From a virus: a stretch of 32,911 bases of DNA. Where the stretch lies: IMG/VR virus record IMGVR_UViG_3300032287_001412, positions 1-32,911 of that record. The stretch is one strand, 5' to 3'. The notes beneath the pieces are model-generated. The model saw only the letters and a list, made by a program, of their open reading frames with translations. It was not told where the DNA came from and did not search any database. Below, piece by piece: positions 15,098 to 22,706 of the stretch (the first letter of the stretch is position 1; each line of letters starts with the position of its first letter). A program made the translations under genes and the position numbers.

Positions 15098-16651
15098 TCA
15101 TTCTCCTAATACTTTTGCGATTTCGTCATCACTATCTTCAATGACTTCATCAACTTCTGGTTCATCTGTATTTACTTCAAATAATTGATCAAACATTGTC
15201 ATAGCATTAACTGTACGCTTACCACTGATACCTTGACTACCCGATTGAAATTGCATCCAGTAGCTACGATGATAATCAATCAAGTCAATAGATTCTTGTT
15301 TAGTTTTCTTACTAAAAATTTCATCAACTAAGTCACCAAAGAACTTACTACCTTCAAACTTATGAATAAGCATCTTGGGTACAATACCTGTTTCATATTG
15401 ACGATTAGCCTCTTGAACTGCATTCATATGCATCCAAACATTATGACTTTGAATTAATGTATAACTCAATGTGTCCCAGCTAGTTTTAGTTTCTTTACCA
15501 TGTTGTCCTAAGAATCCATGACCCCTATAACACATATCCTTAAGTACTAGTTTATCAGTAACTGGACTATCTGTAAAGAGTTTATGGATACCCTCTGACA
15601 ATACGGCATCACGGTACTTACGATTATCTATTGCATAATCTTTCTTTTCAGCGGTCTTTTCCATACTGTATGACCATTTCTTATTATGTTCAATGTTAGT
15701 ATTGAAATATGCTAAACCTTTAGCCGCACTATAGAATGGGCTTGCACAGTCAAAAGTAATTTGTAGTTTAGGGTTGTGATACTTGCGAATAGCTTTCTGA
15801 ATGTCAGTAAACAATACAGCATACTCTAAGATACTTGTACCCAAACAGTGAATCAAATCATGTTTACCTTCTACCAACAACCCATCATGTATAATATCAA
15901 CCATGCGTGTTAACATCAAGTGTACATCAATCTTATTCTGACCACCGAACGCCCAGCCATTAAAATGATTATCTGGATATATATTTGGGTCACAATACTT
16001 CTTCATTTCATTATACCAGTCTTCGGACTGACCATGATTACGACCTTGAAGTACATTTAAGAACTTGCATTTACCATTACGATTCTTAATAAAGTATTCA
16101 TTATTGATATGAGTAGCAGTAATAGCTTCTTCAATAGTACTGATACCATGCAGGCTATTACCATTCTTATCTTTCATACCGAACGTTGTTAATGACTGTG
16201 ACGGGATATCTAAACACATGCCATAGTCCATGTATGTGTCCATCCAGTTCAATACAGCTTTACGCTTTACCATAGCACGTGGGCAGTTAGGATCTTTCCA
16301 GTCTGCTGGCCATTGACCTTTAAGAATCTGAAATCCACCAGAGTCACCTAACATAAACGTACCTTCTTCACGTTCTCTAATGATTGATTCACTAGGATCG
16401 TCTTTAGTAGTATCTAAGTTAGCGTGACCAGCACTGTACAATCCCCATTTATAATAATAGAGACCTTCTTTGCTATTTAAGAAATTTAGTTTCTCAACAT
16501 CACCATTGAATTGTGCAGGGATTCGTGCTTTATCAAAGTACTCTTCACCTTTACGTTGCTTACCCAAGCCAGCAATATAAAAACTACTGACTGCAGGTAA
16601 GAACAATGCCCATTCAGGGTTTTGTTTTGCTGATAGATTATCTTGTTCCAT
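15098..16651 (-). CDS. dpdA: DpdA-like tRNA-guanine transglycosylase-family DNA base exchange enzyme
   Basis: A 517-residue TGT-superfamily protein. DpdA relatives exchange guanine in DNA for a 7-deazaguanine. Seen in family order: GDSGGFQ (Asp103, general acid/base position), CLDIPSQ (Asp148, base recognition), NVLQGRNHG (199-206), GWAFGGQ (232-238), HCLGTS (268-273) and TFDCASPF (Asp301, the nucleophile position). The C-terminal zinc motif of TGT (CxCxxC plus His) is reduced to one Cys and the His of SHNVW. No PUA RNA-binding domain is evident. The presence of folE, queD and queE in the same run argues for DNA rather than tRNA modification. Specificity is inferred from context. Confidence 0.87.
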   Translation of the reverse strand: MEQDNLSAKQNPEWALFLPAVSSFYIAGLGKQRKGEEYFDKARIPAQFNGDVEKLNFLNSKEGLYYYKWGLYSAGHANLDTTKDDPSESIIREREEGTFMLGDSGGFQILKGQWPADWKDPNCPRAMVKRKAVLNWMDTYMDYGMCLDIPSQSLTTFGMKDKNGNSLHGISTIEEAITATHINNEYFIKNRNGKCKFLNVLQGRNHGQSEDWYNEMKKYCDPNIYPDNHFNGWAFGGQNKIDVHLMLTRMVDIIHDGLLVEGKHDLIHCLGTSILEYAVLFTDIQKAIRKYHNPKLQITFDCASPFYSAAKGLAYFNTNIEHNKKWSYSMEKTAEKKDYAIDNRKYRDAVLSEGIHKLFTDSPVTDKLVLKDMCYRGHGFLGQHGKETKTSWDTLSYTLIQSHNVWMHMNAVQEANRQYETGIVPKMLIHKFEGSKFFGDLVDEIFSKKTKQESIDLIDYHRSYWMQFQSGSQGISGKRTVNAMTMFDQLFEVNTDEPEVDEVIEDSDDEIAKVLGE

Positions 16652-16664
16652 TAAACTTTTACTT

Positions 16665-17393
16665 TTATTTTGAGTTAGCTGGGAGTCTATAGCAATATGT
16701 AGCTAAGCCACTGTCAACTACAATCTCAGTTGCACCTGCATCACTGATACGAACAATTTTGTCCCCGACTAGATCCATGATACCAATGAATTGTTTTACG
16801 GGCCAGTACCAGCCTTTAGCCAATGCACCACCTACATCTGAATGAAACACAAAGCTACCACTGTGTGTTGATGGGTCACCGAAATAGAATTTCAAGTCAT
16901 TACCGTCAGTTTTAGCAACGAAATGTTCTTCTTCGCTATTAGCTTGTGCTTGTTTCTTTAGTCGCATAATACCAGCAACAGTAGGCTCAAAGCTAACGTT
17001 CCACGGGGGAGTTTTAAAGCCAACTGATTTAATTTTTTCTTCAACAACAGTTTTGTACATCAAACGATAGTCGTTGATAAAGTCACCTGTCTTTGTTTCA
17101 AAGTGAATTGCACCGGGAACATCTTCACCGTCACGTTGTGTTTTAGAAACATTGATTTTAGCATGTTCGTCATACTCATCAAAGCCAACGATTGTTTTTA
17201 GTTTACCTAAGTTAGGCATACCAAACACACCGATGAAATCGTGAATAGGATGTTTAAATGATCCGCTAAGGATAAGAGATTTATCTTCTGCGATAGCATT
17301 GATTTGTGTCTCTGTGGCAGTACCTGTGATTTTAATCAAATCGATACCAAGACCATGTGTATGGTCAATTAAGTCTTTAAGATAGTCTTTCAT
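16665..17393 (-). CDS. DNA polymerase sliding clamp, gp45-like
   Basis: A 242-residue protein matching T4 gp45 in length (228) and pattern: an N-terminal strand-rich half (ITGTATETQINAIAEDKSLI), the FIGVFGMPNLGKLKTIVGFD stretch equivalent to the gp45 inter-strand region, and a C-terminal half with DLKFYFGDPS. In T4 the trimer tethers polymerase gp43 and also activates late promoters. It lies directly downstream of polB under a perfect sigma70 promoter. The GATAAATA boxes elsewhere fit a clamp-driven late programme. Pattern recognition and position support the call; sequence similarity to T4 is low. Confidence 0.85.
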   Translation of the reverse strand: MKDYLKDLIDHTHGLGIDLIKITGTATETQINAIAEDKSLILSGSFKHPIHDFIGVFGMPNLGKLKTIVGFDEYDEHAKINVSKTQRDGEDVPGAIHFETKTGDFINDYRLMYKTVVEEKIKSVGFKTPPWNVSFEPTVAGIMRLKKQAQANSEEEHFVAKTDGNDLKFYFGDPSTHSGSFVFHSDVGGALAKGWYWPVKQFIGIMDLVGDKIVRISDAGATEIVVDSGLATYCYRLPANSK

Positions 17394-17437
17394 GTTTTTC
17401 CTTTATGTATAGTACTATTTAGGTAGTTATGTTGTGT

Positions 17438-17466
17438 ATTATAATGGCATTTATTGCGAATGTCAA
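17438..17466 (-). promoter_or_regulatory. Consensus sigma70 promoter upstream of sliding clamp
   Basis: TTGACA (17466-17461) and TATAAT (17443-17438) on the minus strand with exactly 17 bases between them: a perfect match to the host vegetative consensus. The start point would be near 17431, leaving about 38 bases of leader with an AAAGGA ribosome site before the clamp ATG at 17393. It is the likely entry point for the long minus-strand unit containing dpdA, folE and the rest. Confidence 0.88.
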
Positions 17467-17474
17467 TAAGCAAT

Positions 17475-20183
17475 TTAACCGAAACTGAATAAGTCATCAA
17501 ATGTAGATTTAACATCAATGTTACTCTTAATGTCCCAATTCAATACACCGAGTAAGTTGTCAATTTTTTCATCAACTAGTGTTGATTCCATTGCGTCATC
17601 ATCAAATGGTAATTCTTTGAACCATGTAGGTAAGCGTAATTCATCAACTGGGTAAGCAATTGAATTAAATCCTAATGGATTGGGTTTTAATTTACAAACG
17701 ATAATCTTCATACCATCAACAATTTGTTGACTGTAGTTGTCGCCGTTCATTCTGCGTAGATAGTTCCAGTTGATAGCGGCTCTAGCGTGACCAACACCAC
17801 ACTTACCTGTTTTCTCAAATATCTGTGTATGCTTAGTCAAGTTATTAACTGATTTAGGTGAGCCTTTAGTCCAACTGTCTTGTTCAACTAGTATACGCTT
17901 AAACTCTTTAACACGCTCAATTACTTCTTCACGATTTTTACCTCGTTGAAGAACCATTTCAAGCACATCCATTAAGAATTCTTGTACATACTTAGGAGTA
18001 TCAGCACGTTTCAAGTCAAGACCCATAGCTTTGATATCACCGAGTGCACCGTCTTTGTCTTTACGCTTACCTTCTTTATCAAAGATGTTGATAGCATAAC
18101 GCTTCTTAGTGATAAAGATACTACGATCACCAATCAGTTCACGACCAGCTTTAATGATAGAACCGTTCTTTCTAGGAGCATGAAATGCTTTCTCCATGAA
18201 CGCCGGGAACGATTCATTAGCCTGATCAGCAATACCATCATACAATCCGATGCAAGTCTCTTTATCCCAAATCAAGTCACCACTCTCAATTTGAGGCTTA
18301 AGAGCAGGATATGCAGTGAAATAACATGAGTCAGTATCACCATATACAATTGCAGGACCTTCGTGATTATAATCACCAGTGACAGATTCATTGATTGTAC
18401 TCATCATATGACGAACAATTTGACGACCACTCAATGTTACACTTTGACCGATACGCTTATCATAGAAACGACAATGTTCATTCAATAGTGCGCCATATGC
18501 TGAGTTAAGTAAAATCTTACGAACAAGCTGTCGCTTATCGTAATATTCAAACTTGTCAGTACCATATGCTTCTTTAGCTAGTTTTTGAGTTTCTTTACGC
18601 TCTGAGTACCAGCGACTAAGTAGACCGGGAACAACGCCTTCTTTTTCATAAGTAAAGATTGTACCATTAGCACTTAGCATCCAAGGCTTATGACTGTCAA
18701 AGATTAGTTTCCAGATTTCTGCGGCTGACATTTCTACTGAACGACCATCTTCATAGTCAACAGTAAGCATTGTACCACGCTCTTGGTTCATAATAGCTGT
18801 ATATTCTAATGAGCCGAACATGTTCTCCCATAATATAGCACCAGTTACATCGTCATCACCTTCTTTGAAGTATTTCTTTCCTTCAGCAAGATTACGACCC
18901 TTTTCTTTCATGTAGTGATCGGTTAATGTTTGTCTGACTTGTGCGACAATCGTTTCTCCACCCATGTTGATTGCACGAATAACCGAGGGATAGAGTGAGT
19001 TAATATCAACGGCTCCGACCCATTCGTGCATACCTCTTTTCGGCGTAGCAACATAGGCACCTGCCGCTTGTTGGACTTCTTCTGCATTTTCAACCTTTCG
19101 TTTTTTATCTGGAACTACAAGCCCACGTTCGTGAGCCTCATTAAAAATTGCCATCTCAATCATTGCAACTGAACCCATAACTGTTGGGAGCAGTACTGTA
19201 TTTTCATGTGCAAGTTGATTAGCTAATTCTAAAAACTTAAGTTTGTTGTGAATCTTCACCAACAACATCGTATCTTGTCTGTTGTATTCAATGAACTTTT
19301 TAAAGTCTTTGTTATACAACTGGTCAAGTGTACCTTCATATTGTGTTTTGTTTTCACCGACTTCCATCTCACCGATAGAGTCTAGCTTATAGCTGTGGCG
19401 TGATTCATAGTTATACTTTTTGTACAACTGTAAATAGTCCATGTGAATACGACCTACTAAGTCATAAGTTGTTTCACTTTTACCGAATCGTTCGTATTCT
19501 CTAGCTTTGGGCAATTGACCCATCAAGCAAAACTTGCGTGTGTCATCTTTACTCATCACTCTAGTAACACGATTGACCATGTAGGGTATATCATAGCCCT
19601 CTGAGTTCCAGCCCGTCAATACATCAGCATCTTCAATTAGTTGAAAGAAAACATCAAACATTTCTTTCTCATTATTGAATAGCATTGTGTTCTCAAACTC
19701 ACTTACGATTTCGTTTGCTGTCTCTGGTGTCATATGCTTGGGAGCAATGACTAGAGTAATACATTGATCAAGCCAATCCAAGTAACAACTGATAGCAGTT
19801 ACAGGATTGAATGGATCACTTGTGGGACTAAATCCTTTAACAGGATCAAAGTCCACCTCAATGTCAAAGAAGCAAGTATGAAGTTTAGGAGCATCAACTT
19901 TAAGATAGTTTTCGCTTAAACAACGAAACACTACATTGATATCACTTTCAAATAATGTTTTACCTGAATGGATACGCTTTTCTTTTTCAAACTCTGTGCG
20001 TTTGCGTGTACTGAAACGACTTACTGGATTGCCATATATACTACGATGCTTACCCTTAGGATCAGGATAATACATTACATAGTTAGTGGGGAATTCTTTA
20101 TACTGACGTTTGCCGTTCTTATCCCGCTCTACAACGTAGATACGGTCTTCGTCCCTACTGTGAATAGCATCAACATAACTCAT
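17475..20183 (-). CDS. Family B DNA polymerase, T4 gp43-like
   Basis: A 902-residue replicative polymerase with 3'-5' exonuclease, almost the length of T4 gp43 (898). Exo I is FFDIEV (Asp107, Glu109), Exo II NSEGYDIPY (Asp198), Exo III EYNRQDTM (Asp304). Polymerase motif A is DINSLYPSV (Asp393), motif B KILLNSAYGA (556-565), motif C YGDTDS (Asp616, Asp618). The last residues, STFDDLFSFG, resemble the clamp-binding peptide of T4-like polymerases. It starts at an ATGA overlap with the DsbA-like gene and is followed by the clamp gene. All catalytic residues are present, so it should be active. Confidence 0.98.
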   Translation of the reverse strand: MSYVDAIHSRDEDRIYVVERDKNGKRQYKEFPTNYVMYYPDPKGKHRSIYGNPVSRFSTRKRTEFEKEKRIHSGKTLFESDINVVFRCLSENYLKVDAPKLHTCFFDIEVDFDPVKGFSPTSDPFNPVTAISCYLDWLDQCITLVIAPKHMTPETANEIVSEFENTMLFNNEKEMFDVFFQLIEDADVLTGWNSEGYDIPYMVNRVTRVMSKDDTRKFCLMGQLPKAREYERFGKSETTYDLVGRIHMDYLQLYKKYNYESRHSYKLDSIGEMEVGENKTQYEGTLDQLYNKDFKKFIEYNRQDTMLLVKIHNKLKFLELANQLAHENTVLLPTVMGSVAMIEMAIFNEAHERGLVVPDKKRKVENAEEVQQAAGAYVATPKRGMHEWVGAVDINSLYPSVIRAINMGGETIVAQVRQTLTDHYMKEKGRNLAEGKKYFKEGDDDVTGAILWENMFGSLEYTAIMNQERGTMLTVDYEDGRSVEMSAAEIWKLIFDSHKPWMLSANGTIFTYEKEGVVPGLLSRWYSERKETQKLAKEAYGTDKFEYYDKRQLVRKILLNSAYGALLNEHCRFYDKRIGQSVTLSGRQIVRHMMSTINESVTGDYNHEGPAIVYGDTDSCYFTAYPALKPQIESGDLIWDKETCIGLYDGIADQANESFPAFMEKAFHAPRKNGSIIKAGRELIGDRSIFITKKRYAINIFDKEGKRKDKDGALGDIKAMGLDLKRADTPKYVQEFLMDVLEMVLQRGKNREEVIERVKEFKRILVEQDSWTKGSPKSVNNLTKHTQIFEKTGKCGVGHARAAINWNYLRRMNGDNYSQQIVDGMKIIVCKLKPNPLGFNSIAYPVDELRLPTWFKELPFDDDAMESTLVDEKIDNLLGVLNWDIKSNIDVKSTFDDLFSFG

Positions 20184-20446
20184 AGAGTTTTGCCGACTGT
20201 TTCCAAAATAGTGTTGAGTTCATCGTGGTCTTTGTTAGTCTGACCGAGACTTGCTTTATGAGCAATCTTAATTGCTTTCTTCAATGTAGAAGCCTTGATT
20301 TCAAGTTCTTCTGCCACTGCTTTGATAGTGTCATTCAAACCACCATTCAATGTGTCAATCTCATGTAGGACTGTCATGCCCTCATTTACCAATTGTGTTA
20401 GTTTGATTTTAGCTTCGTTATTAAACGAACGATTATAGTCTGACAT
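20180..20446 (-). CDS. DsbA-like double-stranded DNA-binding protein
   Basis: An 88-residue protein of the size of T4 DsbA (89), a DNA-binding factor that stimulates late transcription. The pattern NNEAKIKLTQLVNEGMTVLH, IKAVAEELEIKASTLKKAIK and ELNTILETVG is, as I recall, that of proteins annotated DsbA in T4-like phages. The middle helices resemble a helix-turn-helix. Similarity to T4 itself is weak. It has its own sigma70 promoter and overlaps polB as ATGA. Confidence 0.6.
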   Translation of the reverse strand: MSDYNRSFNNEAKIKLTQLVNEGMTVLHEIDTLNGGLNDTIKAVAEELEIKASTLKKAIKIAHKASLGQTNKDHDELNTILETVGKTL

Positions 20447-20469
20447 AGGTTCTCCTTAAATAATTAGTT

Positions 20470-20498
20470 AGTATATATGGTCTGTACAAGAAAGTCAA
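20470..20498 (-). promoter_or_regulatory. Sigma70-type promoter for dsbA-like/polB unit
   Basis: TTGACT (20498-20493) and TATACT (20475-20470) on the minus strand, 17 bases apart, each one base off consensus. The start would be near 20463, followed by an AAGGAG ribosome site and the ATG at 20446. The -35 box overlaps the stop codon of the TilS-like gene. Confidence 0.75.
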
Positions 20499-21091
20499 CT
20501 ATTTTGCTTACCTTCTACAATCTTCTTGACCAAAGTATGAATGCCCGGGTTGACTTTTAATACATGTGGCATCATTTCATTGCGAATATAGTTGCGTGTA
20601 TATCTGGAATTTTTATTTGATTCATCTTCGATCCATGGCACATTGTGACTCTCACACCAATATATCAAATCTTGTTTACGGGTAGTTAAGAATGGGCGTA
20701 ATACATTGTTTCTTGTTAATGGAATAACTTTGGGTGTACCATGAAGACTTGACCAGATATATGTTTCAACACAATCATCCAAATGATGACAAGTGATAAT
20801 TGGACCAAGCTCACTTAGAAAGTCATAGCGTTCTCTACGCCAGTATTCTTCTTGTGATTCTTTACTACCTTTTTGACTGCGAGGCGAACCATACAACATA
20901 GTAATATCATTATCACCGCAATACCTAGAAACAAACTCAGCGGCTTTCTCACCGTGTTGTGTTCTGTGATTAAAATATGCAATAGTAACATCATGCTTGC
21001 GACTTAGAAAGTCAACAACTGCCATGCTGTCAACACCTCCGCTACATGCAATAGTAATTCGTTTGGGTAATGGAACTGTAATCTTAATCAT
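20495..21091 (-). CDS. TilS-like PP-loop ATPase, catalytic domain only
   Basis: A 198-residue PP-loop ATPase resembling the N-terminal half of tRNA(Ile)-lysidine synthetase, which adenylates C34 and attaches lysine. Seen: the SGGVDS P-loop at 17-22, AYFNHRTQ, the ITCHHLDDCVET segment (100-110), RPFLTTRKQDL, and the DESNKNSRYTRNYIRNEMMP TilS signature. Cellular TilS is about 430 residues; the C-terminal tRNA-binding domains are missing. It lacks the four-Cys zinc motif of QueC, a fellow PP-loop enzyme. It could act on tRNA, or conceivably on a deazaguanine carboxylate. The ATG sits close to the predicted transcription start. Confidence 0.85.
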   Translation of the reverse strand: MIKITVPLPKRITIACSGGVDSMAVVDFLSRKHDVTIAYFNHRTQHGEKAAEFVSRYCGDNDITMLYGSPRSQKGSKESQEEYWRRERYDFLSELGPIITCHHLDDCVETYIWSSLHGTPKVIPLTRNNVLRPFLTTRKQDLIYWCESHNVPWIEDESNKNSRYTRNYIRNEMMPHVLKVNPGIHTLVKKIVEGKQNS

Positions 21092-21097
21092 TCATGC

Positions 21098-21106
21098 ATT
21101 ATAGCA
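21098..21106 (-). promoter_or_regulatory. Extended -10 promoter before TilS-like gene
   Basis: TGCTATAAT on the minus strand (TATAAT at 21103-21098), the same extended -10 as the queD promoter. The -35 position, 17 bases back, holds TTTCAA, a weak match. The start point would fall at about 21091, on or next to the A of the gene's ATG, so the transcript may have almost no leader. Confidence 0.6.
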
Positions 21107-21117
21107 CAAATAATCAT

Positions 21118-21690
21118 TTATTGAAAGATATGATGGTTCTGTTCACCATAAATTTTGATGTATTTACCCGCAAGCATATCTGCCATTGCTTCAATTGGGC
21201 TGCCGGGGTAACTATCACCCGGCTTAATCATATCTAGTTCACCTTGGCGAACGTGAACCAATTCATGGAATACTGTGCGTAGTATATCAACTAGGTTACG
21301 ATTGTTTACGTATACCCAAATACTATCAGCACCCATTTGGTGACCACCAGTGTGATGATTGTTTTGTGCTTCTTCAGTATCCATACTGAGTTCGATTTCG
21401 GGCTTAGATTTTATGTGCAATCGTTTACATGCCCACTCACAAAATTTATCGACTTCTTGTTGTAAGTTTGCATTATCACCTTCATCTAATTTATTCTTTA
21501 CCCAATTATCAGGGGTTCTTTTATATTTTCTTACGAATAAATCATGTAATGCAGTACCGCTCATACTATGCCGTTGAGCAATACTTCGCATTAATTTATC
21601 AATGGTATCATAGTCGTGCTTAGCCAATGAGGGTAGCTTTTTTGCTAACTCATCTACAGCAGATTCTACAATAAAATTATTTGATATCAT
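21118..21690 (-). CDS. HExxH metallopeptidase-like protein, 190 aa
   Basis: A 190-residue protein with an HELVH zinc motif (His142, Glu143, His146) and a likely third ligand Glu167 in SPIEAMADMLAG, a gluzincin/SprT-like arrangement. The N-terminal 90 residues are helical and charged (MISNNFIVESAVDELAKKL) and look like a separate region. No signal peptide, so it may be virion-associated or act in the cytoplasm, for example in maturation or on host proteins. Location at the edge of the late region fits a structural role. Substrate unknown. Confidence 0.6.
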   Translation of the reverse strand: MISNNFIVESAVDELAKKLPSLAKHDYDTIDKLMRSIAQRHSMSGTALHDLFVRKYKRTPDNWVKNKLDEGDNANLQQEVDKFCEWACKRLHIKSKPEIELSMDTEEAQNNHHTGGHQMGADSIWVYVNNRNLVDILRTVFHELVHVRQGELDMIKPGDSYPGSPIEAMADMLAGKYIKIYGEQNHHIFQ

Positions 21691-21712
21691 AAACGGCTAC
21701 TTCTACCCCGTC

Positions 21713-21898
21713 TTACAAAACAGTATGTGATATAATTTGTTCTTCTGCCGTCCATCGTGCAAATATGGCTTCTTTTTCAGGGGTCATATCTTCATTGATA
21801 TAAATTTTATATTCTTCTTCAGATAAATTTATTTCGGCCCATTGATGACATGTTAAAAAGTTCTCACCTTTAGCTGATGTATATTCGTGTGTTTGCAT
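21713..21898 (-). CDS. Small late protein, 61 aa
   Basis: A 61-residue acidic protein starting MQTHEYTSAKGENFLTCHQW and ending EEQIISHTVL. It follows a GATAAATA late-type promoter and an AAGGAG ribosome site, which is good evidence that it is expressed. No membrane segment and no family recognised. Confidence 0.65.
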   Translation of the reverse strand: MQTHEYTSAKGENFLTCHQWAEINLSEEEYKIYINEDMTPEKEAIFARWTAEEQIISHTVL

Positions 21899-21918
21899 AA
21901 TAAATGCTCCTTAACTAG

Positions 21919-21926
21919 TATTTATC
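21919..21926 (-). promoter_or_regulatory. T4-type late promoter box GATAAATA
   Basis: TGATAAATAC on the minus strand, about 21 bases before the ATG of the 61-residue gene, with the AAGGAG ribosome site between them. It matches the NATAAATA late consensus and sits in a true intergenic gap. Confidence 0.7.
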
Positions 21927-21929
21927 ATT

Positions 21930-22022
21930 AAAGCTCACTTTAGACTTCTGAGTAGCGAATTCATACATCAAGCCAGCAGCCGGCTACACCACGGTAACGA
22001 GTACCGGTCCTAAGGTGTGTTC
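21930..22022 (-). other. Structured intergenic stretch with consecutive stem-loops
   Basis: This 93-base stretch between the oxygenase stop and the next late promoter is more G/C-rich than its surroundings and contains inverted repeats. The clearest reads ACACC, then CGGTA-CTCGT-TACCG, then GGTGT (about 22018-21986 on the minus strand). AGCC/GGCT and CTCA/TGAG hairpins follow. No U-run follows the first hairpin. It is not a tRNA: no T-loop or acceptor pattern fits on either strand. It may be an operon 3' end, a small RNA or a processing element. A 17-codon frame inside it is not convincing. Confidence 0.4.
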
Positions 22023-22706
22023 TTACCAATCGTTTGATACTTCATTTAATTGATGCTTCTCAAAACGTGTTAATCTTTTTAAAAAATCATTAGTTTTTTC
22101 TGTAACAATACCAGTTAATTGCAATGTAACTCTAGGGTTATGTCCTGCATTAGCTGTGCAATGTGGTATATTCTGCCAATCAAAACTGGTCACATCTCCG
22201 GCATGCCATTGTTGATGATTATAGTTTCCATAGCTCCAGAAATGTCCGGGTTCCCAATCAGTCAATGCTACTTGAATACGCATTACACGCCATGGCTCAT
22301 TTGGTAACCATTTTTCTAATTTATCCAAATGCAAGTTCCAAACCTCGCCGGGCATCTGTACATGAATACGTTCCATGCAATCCTCTAAACCAAACAAATC
22401 ACTAATCTTTTTTAGATTAGGAGTTATCTCCCAGTTCAAGTGAGTGATTTGATAATCACTACCATAACCAAATCGTTCTAAATCATAATCTTCTGCGGCT
22501 AGTTCTTCTTCGGGTCTGGATTTACCTACAGCACCGCGTGTTCGCCATGTTGCTGGTTTAGCTGTCTTTACTGCATGTTTCACATCTTCACTGTAATCTG
22601 CTAGTATTTTACCAATCTTAATTACTTTATCGACCTGTGGATCATTTTTAAAGTTATCAAAATGATAGTTACTGCGCTTTTTACTGTGTTCCCAACTGCT
22701 TATCAT
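22023..22706 (-). CDS. 2OG-Fe(II) oxygenase-like protein, 227 aa
   Basis: A 227-residue protein with the iron ligands of a double-stranded beta-helix dioxygenase: HLD in VWNLHLDKLE (His126, Asp128) and the distal His182 in NIPHCTANAG, followed by Arg192 in HNPRVTLQLTG, the usual 2-oxoglutarate contact. Other strands (VMRIQVALTDWEPGHFW, WHAGDVTSFDW) fit the fold. Similar to aspartyl/prolyl hydroxylase-type phage oxygenases. The N-terminal 80 residues are charged and of unknown role. The target could be a protein, nucleic acid or small metabolite. Its start overlaps the sulfotransferase-like gene as ATGA. Confidence 0.7.
   Translation of the reverse strand: MISSWEHSKKRSNYHFDNFKNDPQVDKVIKIGKILADYSEDVKHAVKTAKPATWRTRGAVGKSRPEEELAAEDYDLERFGYGSDYQITHLNWEITPNLKKISDLFGLEDCMERIHVQMPGEVWNLHLDKLEKWLPNEPWRVMRIQVALTDWEPGHFWSYGNYNHQQWHAGDVTSFDWQNIPHCTANAGHNPRVTLQLTGIVTEKTNDFLKRLTRFEKHQLNEVSNDW

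Noticed and set aside
21927-21980. 17-codon frame (MYEFATQKSKVSFNDKY) in the structured gap
   Set aside because: No ribosome site and no coupling to either neighbour; it ends inside the late promoter box.
21930-22022. Possible tRNA in the structured gap
   Set aside because: No T-loop consensus, no seven-base acceptor pairing and no anticodon stem in the right place on either strand.
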